Assembly: GCF_001612665.1 (NCBI RefSeq) | Contig: NZ_BDAX01000009.1 | Location: forward strand, 186,001 to 250,000 | DNA length: 64,000 nucleotides | Source of the DNA: Nocardia alba NBRC 108234 | Lineage (GTDB): Bacteria; Actinomycetota; Actinomycetes; Mycobacteriales; Mycobacteriaceae | Direction of reading: 5' to 3' | Made by a program: the position numbers and the translations under genes | Part shown: positions 57,183 through 64,000 of the stretch, in pieces | How positions within the stretch are numbered: position 1 is the stretch's first letter | Layout: every line of letters begins with the position of its first letter | Notes under the pieces: generated by a model | What the model was told of the DNA's origin: nothing | What the model saw: the letters and a program-made list of their open reading frames with translations, nothing else | Databases searched by the model: none

Positions 57183-58925
57183 CTACTTCTTCGCGAGCGC
57201 GTCTTCGGACACGTGCGTGCTGTGCTTACCCGAGCCCCAGCCCACGTGCGCCTCGGCCTTCATCCGGTCGACCATGTGCGGGTAGTGCAGCTCGAACGCC
57301 GGACGCTCGGACCGGATTCGCGGCAGCTCGTAGAAGTTGTGCCGCGGCGGCGGGCAGGTGGTGGCCCACTCGAGGGAGTTGCCGTAGCCCCACGGGTCGT
57401 CGACCGTGACGACCTCGCCGTAGCGGTAGCTCTTGAAGACGTTCCAGATGAACGGCAGCATCGACGAGCCCAGGATGAAAGCGCCGATCGTGGAGATCGT
57501 GTTCAGCGTGGTGAAACCGTCGGACGGCAGGTAGTCGGCGTAGCGACGCGGCATGCCCTCGGCGCCGAGCCAGTGCTGGACGAGGAAGGTGGTGTGGAAG
57601 CCGACGAAAGTGGTCCAGAAGTGCCACTTGCCCAGACGCTCGTCCATCATGCGACCGGTGATCTTCGGGAACCAGAAGTAGATACCCGCGAAGGTCGCGA
57701 ACACGATGGTGCCGAAGAGCACGTAGTGGAAGTGCGCCACCACGAAGTACGAGTCGGTGACGTGGAAGTCCAGCGGCGGCGAGGCCAGGATGACGCCCGA
57801 CAGACCACCGAAGAGGAAGGTCACCAGGAAGCCGATCGACCACAGCATCGGTGTCTCGAACGTCAACTGACCGCGCCACATGGTGCCGATCCAGTTGAAG
57901 AACTTCACACCGGTCGGGACCGCGATAAGGAAGGTCATGAAGGAGAAGTACGGCAGCAGCACGGCGCCGGTGGCGTACATGTGGTGCGCCCACACCGCGA
58001 TCGACAGCGCCGCGATACCCAGCGTCGCGTAGACCAGCGTGGTGTAACCGAAGATCGGCTTACGGCTGAACACCGGGAAGATCTCGGACACGATGCCGAA
58101 GAACGGCAGCGCGATGATGTAGACCTCGGGGTGGCCGAAGAACCAGAACAGGTGCTGGTAGAGCAGGATGCCGCCGGTGGCCGGATCGTAGATGTGGCCG
58201 CCCAGGTGGCGGTCGTAGGCCAGACCGAACAGCGCCGCGGTGAGCAGCGGGAACGCGAGCAGCACCAGGACCGAGGTGACCGCGATGTTCCAGGTGAAGA
58301 TCGGCATGCGGAACATGGTCATACCGGGTGCGCGCAGGCAGACGACGGTGGTGAGCATGTTGACGCCACCGAGGATGGTGCCGAGGCCCGACACGGCCAG
58401 ACCCAGGATCCACAGGTCGGTGCCGACGCCGGGCGAGTGCAGGATGTCGGTGAGCGGCACGTAGGCCGTCCAGCCGAAGTCCGCCGCGCCGCCGGGGGTC
58501 ACGAAGCCCGCGGTCGCCATGCTGCCGCCGAACAGGTACAGCCAGTAGCTGAACGCGTTCAGTCGCGGGAAGGCGACGTCGGGGGCGCCGATCTGCAGCG
58601 GCAGGACGATGTTGGCGAAACCGAACACGATCGCTGTCGCGTAGAACAGCAGCATGATGGTGCCGTGCATGGTGAACAGCTGGTTGAACTGCTCCGGCGA
58701 GAGGAACTGCAGACCCGGACGGGCCAGCTCACCACGCATGAGCAGGGCCATGAGGCCGCCGATCAGGAAGAAGCTGATCGCCGTCACCAGGTACATGGTG
58801 CCGAGCACCTTGGGGTCGGTGGTGGTGACCGCCTTGTAGAGGAACGAGCCCTTCGGACCGGTCCGGGCCGGATACGGTCGAGTCGCTTCCAACTGAGGGA
58901 CTGGCCTGGGCTCTACCGCAGTCAC
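57183..58925 (-). CDS. ctaD: Cytochrome c oxidase (aa3) subunit I
   Basis: 580 residues from GTG 58925, which has AGGAGG 5 bases upstream. Twelve hydrophobic helices; heme a and a3 and CuB ligands are seen in [29 protein letters not shown] (His with cross-linked Tyr), [11 protein letters not shown] (His pair) and [11 protein letters not shown] (heme ligands). It is the catalytic subunit of the terminal oxidase reducing O2 in the membrane. Subunits II and III are not in the window, as in mycobacteria where ctaD stands alone. Confidence 0.97.
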   Translation of the reverse strand: MTAVEPRPVPQLEATRPYPARTGPKGSFLYKAVTTTDPKVLGTMYLVTAISFFLIGGLMALLMRGELARPGLQFLSPEQFNQLFTMHGTIMLLFYATAIVFGFANIVLPLQIGAPDVAFPRLNAFSYWLYLFGGSMATAGFVTPGGAADFGWTAYVPLTDILHSPGVGTDLWILGLAVSGLGTILGGVNMLTTVVCLRAPGMTMFRMPIFTWNIAVTSVLVLLAFPLLTAALFGLAYDRHLGGHIYDPATGGILLYQHLFWFFGHPEVYIIALPFFGIVSEIFPVFSRKPIFGYTTLVYATLGIAALSIAVWAHHMYATGAVLLPYFSFMTFLIAVPTGVKFFNWIGTMWRGQLTFETPMLWSIGFLVTFLFGGLSGVILASPPLDFHVTDSYFVVAHFHYVLFGTIVFATFAGIYFWFPKITGRMMDERLGKWHFWTTFVGFHTTFLVQHWLGAEGMPRRYADYLPSDGFTTLNTISTIGAFILGSSMLPFIWNVFKSYRYGEVVTVDDPWGYGNSLEWATTCPPPRHNFYELPRIRSERPAFELHYPHMVDRMKAEAHVGWGSGKHSTHVSEDALAKK

Positions 58926-59220
58926 TGATCCTCCTGAAGATGCCTGTACGTCACTCGCAGCGCCCGCCGCACCTTCGCAGAGGGCAGCAGACATGCGTTG
59001 GAGTGAATCGTAAACCGTGCTGCCGCAGCATTCCGCGCGGGTCCTACTCTGTGTCGTATTCGGCGCGCCGTAGTTCGCGATCCCGATCTTCCTCCGCAGG
59101 TCGCGTGGGTGCAACGGTTGTCGGCGATGACTTTTCGGCGGTCGGCGCGTCATGATCGATGCCGACGCGCGAACATGCCGGCGTCGGACATCGTGCTATC
59201 CCTTCACCCGAGGAGAAGTC

Positions 59221-60024
59221 ATGTCGTTGCACCCGTTGCCCGGTGATCCCACCTGGGTCGATCTCTACACCACCGATCTGGACCGCGCGATCGCCTTCTA
59301 CGGCGAACTGTTCGGCTGGACCGCCGATCGCGGCGGTGAGGAGTTCGGCGGCTACACCACCTTGCGCAAGGACGGTCGGGCGGTGGCGGGCGCGATGGGC
59401 CGCCACGACGACCCCGGCGACCCGTATCCCGATCGCTGGACGGTGTACCTGAACTCCCCCGACGCGGCGGCGACCACGGCGAAGGCGAGCGCGGCGGGCG
59501 GCACTGTGATCGTCGAACCGATGGCGGTCGGCGATCTCGGCGCGATGGCGGTGCTCGCCGATGTCGGCGGCATCGGCGTCGGCGTGCGGCAGGCCGACAC
59601 CTTCGCGGGCTTCGAGGCGGTCGGCCTCGTCGCCGACGGGACCTGGACCGATCACGTCGGCGTACCGTCCTGGTTCGAGCTGACGACCCGCGTCTACGAC
59701 GCGTCCCTGACCTTCTACCGCGACGTCTTCGACTGGCGCGACACCCTGACGATCGCCGACACCGCGGACTTCCGCTACACCACCCTCCATGCCGTCCCGC
59801 CCATGGGCGGCGGCGTCCTCGACGCGAGCGGCCATCTCGCCGAGGGCGTACCGGGGTCGTGGACGGTGTATTTCGGCGCGGACGACGTCGACAAGTCCGC
59901 CGAACAGGCCGTGGCCCTCGGCGGGACCATCGCCTTCGACCCGATGAACACCCCCTACGGCCGCCTCGCCGGCCTGATCGACCCCACCGGCGCGCATTTC
60001 AGCATCGGCGGCAACGTCCGCTGA
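59221..60024 (+). CDS. VOC family protein with two glyoxalase-type domains
   Basis: 267 residues from ATG 59221 (gaggaga upstream). Two tandem glyoxalase/bleomycin-resistance-fold domains: first WVDLYTTDLDRAIAFYGELFGWTAD, second SWFELTTRVYDASLTFYRDVFDWR, each closing with a domain end such as IGVGVRQ and FSIGG. Similar two-domain proteins (27 kDa antigen Cfp30B type) occur in actinobacteria. No metal or substrate can be assigned. Ends at two hairpins. Confidence 0.9.
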   Translation: MSLHPLPGDPTWVDLYTTDLDRAIAFYGELFGWTADRGGEEFGGYTTLRKDGRAVAGAMGRHDDPGDPYPDRWTVYLNSPDAAATTAKASAAGGTVIVEPMAVGDLGAMAVLADVGGIGVGVRQADTFAGFEAVGLVADGTWTDHVGVPSWFELTTRVYDASLTFYRDVFDWRDTLTIADTADFRYTTLHAVPPMGGGVLDASGHLAEGVPGSWTVYFGADDVDKSAEQAVALGGTIAFDPMNTPYGRLAGLIDPTGAHFSIGGNVR

Positions 60025-60026
60025 GG

Positions 60027-60103
60027 CGAACCCCGGCGGCGGGCACACGAGACCGCCGCCGCCGGGGTTCGACCACCAAGGGGTGGTAAACGCGCCCCCT
60101 TGG
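60027..60103 (+). terminator. Tandem hairpins after the VOC gene
   Basis: First hairpin: arms 60027-60042 and 60056-60071, exact over 16 bp, 13-nt loop. Second: 60076-60083 and 60096-60103 (ccaagggg/ccccttgg), 12-nt loop. Together they insulate the following NRPS genes from upstream transcription. Confidence 0.85.
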
Positions 60104-60204
60104 AGTCGGCGCATCAACGCTGGGGTTGCTGTCGGTTCCCCCTCCCGAAGACGAGATTAGAGGTGTACCCACAAACACCCGCCAAGCCTTTCGAGGGGAA
60201 CACG

Positions 60205-60609
60205 ATGAGCACCCTGGTCACCGCACCCGCCGCCAACGTCATCCCGATGCGCGCCCGTTCCGGCGCACCGGTCGCCGCCGGTCAGCTCGCCGACGCCGAC
60301 CTGGACCGTTGGGCGAACCGGCTGGCCCGGCTGCTGCTCGCCCGTGGCGCCGACGCGGGTGACCGGATCGCCCTCGCGGTGGATCCCCGGATCGAGTCGG
60401 TTGTCGCCGAGGCCGCGGTGCGCAAGATCGGCGCCGTCCCGGTGTCGCCGCTCGAGGGCGCCGGATTCGGGATCACGACCAGGGTCGGCCGGGACGAACT
60501 CGCCGACGGTGCCGACTGGCTGGTGCTCGACGACCGCTCGACCCTGCGGCGGTATCTGGTGACCTCCGACGCGCCGCTGGCGGCCACGGAACTGCGCGCA
60601 GTCTCCTGA
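60205..60609 (+). CDS. Free-standing N-terminal fragment of an NRPS adenylation domain
   Basis: 134 residues from ATG 60205 with GAGGGG upstream. It reads like the first ~130 residues of an A domain: LADADLDRWANRLARLLLARGADAGDRIALAV (A1 core region), RIESVVAEAAVRKIGAVPVSPLEGAGFG (A2 region) and WLVLDDRSTLRRYL. The ATP-binding A3 motif and everything after are absent, so it cannot activate an amino acid. The frame is intact with its own start and ribosome site. It ends 144 bp before the NRPS gene in the same direction. It could be a decayed domain kept as a partner protein, or a remnant; function unknown. Confidence 0.75.
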   Translation: MSTLVTAPAANVIPMRARSGAPVAAGQLADADLDRWANRLARLLLARGADAGDRIALAVDPRIESVVAEAAVRKIGAVPVSPLEGAGFGITTRVGRDELADGADWLVLDDRSTLRRYLVTSDAPLAATELRAVS

Positions 60610-60753
60610 ACCCATTCCGATGAGCTCGATACAGGTCCAGAATGAACATAGAGCGCAGTACGCAACGGCGGGTACTACCCACCAGGTAGCCACCCGCCGG
60701 TCCAGGGCCAGAGGTGAACTTCCAGCTCCAGACATGAGAACGCAGGTTCGCTC

Positions 60754-63700
60754 ATGATCCAGTCTTCTTCGCATGCGTCGGATACCGGCGCACCCGAGGG
60801 GCCTTTTCCCTTGTCCGCCGCCCAGCGCGGCATCTGGTTCGCCCAGCACATCGCGGGCGACACGCCCATCTCGATTGCCCAATACGTAGAACTTTCCGGC
60901 GCGATCGACCCCGCGCTGCTGATCGACGCGGTCCAGCGAACCGGTCGCGAGTTCGGTACCGGCTATGTCCGGCTGGTCGATATCGACGGCCGTCCCCATC
61001 AGCTCGTTGACCTCACTCTCGACGACGACGTCGCCGAACTGGATCTGCGCGATGACCCCGATCCGGAAGCGGCCGCGCACGCGTGGATGCGCGCCGAGTA
61101 CACCGCACCGCTGGATGTCATGCACGACCGATTGGTCCGCATCGCCCTGCTGCGCGTCGCCGAGGACCGCTGGTTCTGGTACGCGCGGATGCACCACATC
61201 GTGCTGGACGGAATGGGCGCGCTGGCTCTGGTGCAGCGCGTCGGCGAGCTCTACAACGCCGCCTTCGACGGCCGCGAGCCGTCGGCTGCCAAAGCCGAGC
61301 CGTTGCAGAAGATCGTCGAGGCCGATCTGGCCTATCGCAGCTCCGATCGTTTCGCCGCCGACCGCGAGTACTGGCGCGAGCATCTGGCCGCGCTGGCGGA
61401 TCCGGTGACGCTGGCCGGGCGCGACGCCGAGGTCGACGCCCACCCGCGCCGGGTGTCGGGCGCGCTGCCCGCGGACACCGGCTCGCTACTCGATTCCGTT
61501 GCCGCGTCGGTGAATTCGGGTGTCGCGCCGACGGTGGTCGCGGCGTTCGGCGCCTATCTCGCTGCGATGACCGGCGCACCGGAAGTGGTACTGAGCCTGC
61601 CGGTCTCCGCACGGACCTCGGCGATCCTGCGTCGTTCGGGCGGCATGCTCGCCAATGTCGTGCCGCTGCGTCTTCGCCTCGATCCCACCACCACCGTCGG
61701 CGCGGCGATTCTCGCCGTGCAGAGCGAGCTGACCGGTGCGTTGCGCCGCCAGCGGTACCGCCAGGAGGACATCGTCCGCGATCTCGGCTGGGCGATGGAC
61801 GAGGCGGCGTCGTTCGGACCCGCCGTGAATCTGATGATGGTGGATACCAGGATCGCGCTCGGCCCGGTCGTCGGACGGCTGCATGTGCTCACCTCCGGCC
61901 TGATCGACGACCTGTTCGTCAACCTCTATCCGGGCGTCGGTGGCGAGAGCACCCACATCGACCTGCAGGGCAACGCGAACCTGTACAGCGAGGCCGAGCT
62001 GACCGGCCATCACGCGCGCTTCCTGCTGTTCCTGCGCCGCTTCCTCGCCGCCGGACCGGACGCCGCACTGTCGACGGTGCCCGTGCTCTCGACGGCCGAG
62101 CAGACGGCCTCGGTGCCTGCCCGCGGTCCGGTCGGCGTCACGCCGCGCACCCTGCCGCAGATTCTCGCGGCGGGCGCCGCGATCGACCCGCACGCACCGG
62201 CGCTGCGCTGGGGCATCGACGAGGCGCTGAGCTATCGCGAGGTCGACGACTACACCGATCGACTGGCCCGCCTGCTGATCGCCGCGGGCGCCGGTCCCGA
62301 AACTCCTGTCGCACTGTCGATTCCACGCTCGTCGGAATCCGTGCTCGCCACCATCGCGGTGGCCAAGACCGGTGCGCCGTTCGTGCCGATCGATCCGACC
62401 TACCCCGACGATCGCATCGAGCACATGATCGACGACAGCGGCGTGGTCACCGGCCTGACCATCGACGCGGTCCGAAACTCCCTGCCCGACAAGGTCGATT
62501 GGCTCTCGCTGGACGACGAAGCCACCGTCGCGGCGCTCGCCGCGCAGAAGTGCGCGCCGATCACCGATGCCGACCGCACCGCCCCGATCGCGCTGGATCA
62601 GGTGGCCTACATCATCTACACCTCCGGGTCGACCGGACTGCCCAAGGGCGTGCTGGTCTCGCACCGCGGGCTGGCGAACCTCGCCGCGAGCTCGGGTGCC
62701 GGTTTCGGTGTCGAGCCGGACTCTGTTGTCGCCCATGCGGTTTCGCCGAGCTTCGATATCTCCGTCGAGGAGATCGTGGTGACCATGGCCGCGGGTGCCA
62801 CCCTCGCGGTGGTTCCGCCCTCGGCGTACGCGGGCGAGGACATGGCGCGGGTGCTGCGCGCGCATCGCGTCACCCATCTCAATGTCACCCCGGCCGTTGT
62901 CGGCTCGCTCGAGCCGGCCACGCTGCCCGACCTGCGCACCATCGTCGTCGGCGGCGATGCCTGCCCGCCGGAACTGGTGGCGAAGTGGGCCGGTCGCGCA
63001 TTGATCAACGGGTACGGTCCCACCGAGACCACCATCACCACCACGCTGAGCGAGCCGCTGGTTCCCGGCGCCCCGGTGACGATCGGCAGCCTGGTCGGCG
63101 GGGTGTCCGGCCTGGTACTCGATCCGTGGATGCGGCCGGTACCAGCGGGCACCGTGGGTGAGCTGTACCTCGCGGGCCCCGGCGTCGCACGTGGTTATCA
63201 CCGGCGCGCGGGCTTGACCGCGAGCCGGTTCGTCGCGAATCCGCACGCACCCGGCGAACGGATGTATCGCACCGGCGACCTGGTGCGCTGGACCGATGCC
63301 GGCGGGCGCGTCACCCTGGACTATCAGGGGCGCGGCGACTTCCAGGTGAAGGTGCGCGGCTATCGCATCGAGCTCGGCGAGATCGATGCCGCGTTGCAGC
63401 GGCTGCCCGAGATCGACTTCGCGATCACGCTCGGTGTCGAGTCGCCGACCGGCGCCACCGCGCTCGTCGCCTATGTCACCGCCGAGCCGGGTGCCGATGT
63501 CGTTCCGGAGGCCGTGAAAGCCGCTGTCGGCGAGTCTCTTCCGGCCTATATGGTGCCCGCCGTGGTGACGGTGCTCGACCGGGTTCCGTTGACGCCACTC
63601 GGCAAGGTGGACCGAAAAGCATTGCCCGCGCCCGATTTCGGCGCCCGCGCGGTCACGAGCCGACCCCCGTCCACGCCGAGGGAACAGGCACTGGCCGACC

Positions 63701-64000
63701 TGTTCGCCGACGTGCTCGGACTCGACGCGGTCGGTGTCGACGACAGTTTCTTCGCCCTCGGCGGCGACAGCATCGTGTCGATCCAGCTGGTCTCGCGGGC
63801 CAAAGCCGCCGGCATCTCGTTCAGCGCCCGCGATGTCTTCGAACGCAAGACGGTGGCCGCGCTGGCCGCTGTCGCCGGCGACACCGAGGTCCACGTGGTG
63901 GAGGAACTGCCCGGTGGTGGGGTCGGCGCTATAGAGCTCACCCCGATCGTGCACGCGATGATCGAGCACCCCGACACCTGGGGACGCTACGGGCAGGCCG
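60754..64000 (+). CDS. Nonribosomal peptide synthetase, 5' part (C-A-T-E...)
   Basis: 1082 residues are visible; the frame is open at the right edge. Condensation domain about 15-435 ([15 protein letters not shown], active-site HHIVLDG at 147-153, MMVDTRIAL); adenylation domain about 465-970 ([53 protein letters not shown]); carrier domain with Ser near 1006 in [11 protein letters not shown]; then [11 protein letters not shown] starts a further C/E-type domain. The GGDS form of the carrier and the next segment are typical of a module followed by epimerisation. Beginning with a condensation domain suggests an acyl starter or a partner NRPS upstream. ATG 60754 has only a weak ribosome site. Confidence 0.92.
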   Translation, partial: MIQSSSHASDTGAPEGPFPLSAAQRGIWFAQHIAGDTPISIAQYVELSGAIDPALLIDAVQRTGREFGTGYVRLVDIDGRPHQLVDLTLDDDVAELDLRDDPDPEAAAHAWMRAEYTAPLDVMHDRLVRIALLRVAEDRWFWYARMHHIVLDGMGALALVQRVGELYNAAFDGREPSAAKAEPLQKIVEADLAYRSSDRFAADREYWREHLAALADPVTLAGRDAEVDAHPRRVSGALPADTGSLLDSVAASVNSGVAPTVVAAFGAYLAAMTGAPEVVLSLPVSARTSAILRRSGGMLANVVPLRLRLDPTTTVGAAILAVQSELTGALRRQRYRQEDIVRDLGWAMDEAASFGPAVNLMMVDTRIALGPVVGRLHVLTSGLIDDLFVNLYPGVGGESTHIDLQGNANLYSEAELTGHHARFLLFLRRFLAAGPDAALSTVPVLSTAEQTASVPARGPVGVTPRTLPQILAAGAAIDPHAPALRWGIDEALSYREVDDYTDRLARLLIAAGAGPETPVALSIPRSSESVLATIAVAKTGAPFVPIDPTYPDDRIEHMIDDSGVVTGLTIDAVRNSLPDKVDWLSLDDEATVAALAAQKCAPITDADRTAPIALDQVAYIIYTSGSTGLPKGVLVSHRGLANLAASSGAGFGVEPDSVVAHAVSPSFDISVEEIVVTMAAGATLAVVPPSAYAGEDMARVLRAHRVTHLNVTPAVVGSLEPATLPDLRTIVVGGDACPPELVAKWAGRALINGYGPTETTITTTLSEPLVPGAPVTIGSLVGGVSGLVLDPWMRPVPAGTVGELYLAGPGVARGYHRRAGLTASRFVANPHAPGERMYRTGDLVRWTDAGGRVTLDYQGRGDFQVKVRGYRIELGEIDAALQRLPEIDFAITLGVESPTGATALVAYVTAEPGADVVPEAVKAAVGESLPAYMVPAVVTVLDRVPLTPLGKVDRKALPAPDFGARAVTSRPPSTPREQALADLFADVLGLDAVGVDDSFFALGGDSIVSIQLVSRAKAAGISFSARDVFERKTVAALAAVAGDTEVHVVEELPGGGVGAIELTPIVHAMIEHPDTWGRYGQA

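Noticed and set aside
61486..63969. 827-residue minus-strand ORF and the 692-residue plus-strand ORF 61083-63161
   Set aside because: Both overlap the C-A-T domains of the second NRPS in wrong frames; the true frame is 60754 onward, with all NRPS core motifs.

Overview
High-GC actinobacterial chromosome, most probably Nocardia or a close relative in the Mycobacteriales. The basis is gene order: remembered against Mycobacterium tuberculosis, the window follows gatA-gatC-ACT protein-ligA-MetE-like (Rv3011c-Rv3015c), mnmA-iscS-acyltransferase-GNAT-etfA-etfB (Rv3024c-Rv3029c), the methylglucose lipopolysaccharide (MGLP) genes Rv3030-Rv3032, then Rv3034c/Rv3035 and Rv3037c-Rv3043c (two methyltransferases, enoyl-CoA hydratase, NUDIX, ABC ATPase, serB, ctaD). 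The genus is an inference; no rRNA or tRNA gene is present to confirm it.

Layout. 1-5.8 kb: end of an SRPBCC gene, gatA/gatC, an ACT-domain protein, a GNAT, a small membrane protein, an orphan AAA ATPase and a secreted protein. 5.9-11.6 kb: ligA, a core-MetE-like protein, and the mnmA/iscS pair for tRNA 2-thiolation. 11.6-27.2 kb is an accessory block of about 15.6 kb inserted where M. tuberculosis has iscS next to its acyltransferase. It holds a tiny two-gene cassette, a PdxH-like oxidase, a methyltransferase, a SnoaL-like protein, a GMC oxidoreductase/aldehyde dehydrogenase pair with a divergent PucR-type regulator, a 3-hydroxyacyl-CoA dehydrogenase, and a 2047-residue NRPS with architecture A-T-C-A-T-reductase. 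27.2-29.0 kb: acyltransferase and GNAT. 29.2-35.3 kb: accessory genes (type II NADH dehydrogenase, LysR regulator, APH-like kinase, Ser/Thr protein kinase, Uma2 nuclease). 35.3-37.1 kb: etfBA.

37.3-51.3 kb carries the MGLP genes: a tightly overlapping methyltransferase/GH57/GT4 operon, and further on the O-acyltransferase and two methyltransferases. Between them lie a TerD-domain/nuclease-like fusion, a STAS-like protein, and a divergent pair of a DUF4015 glycosidase-like protein and a CE4 deacetylase lipoprotein. The acyltransferase/PQQ-lipoprotein pair is inverted relative to M. tuberculosis. 51.5-58.9 kb is a backbone series of minus-strand genes ending upstream with ctaD. 59.2-64 kb: a VOC protein, a free-standing adenylation-domain fragment, and the first 3.2 kb of a second NRPS (C-A-T-E...) that runs off the window.

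Gene borders are marked by several perfect long hairpins. The main regulatory signals are two TGTGCTCGWGCACA dyads plus a 9-codon leader ORF before the PucR gene, an 18-bp palindrome before the TerD fusion, a GTTAC-N6-GTAAC dyad between etfB and the MGLP operon, and an 11-bp tandem repeat upstream of iscS. No transposase, integrase, CRISPR array or RNA gene was seen.
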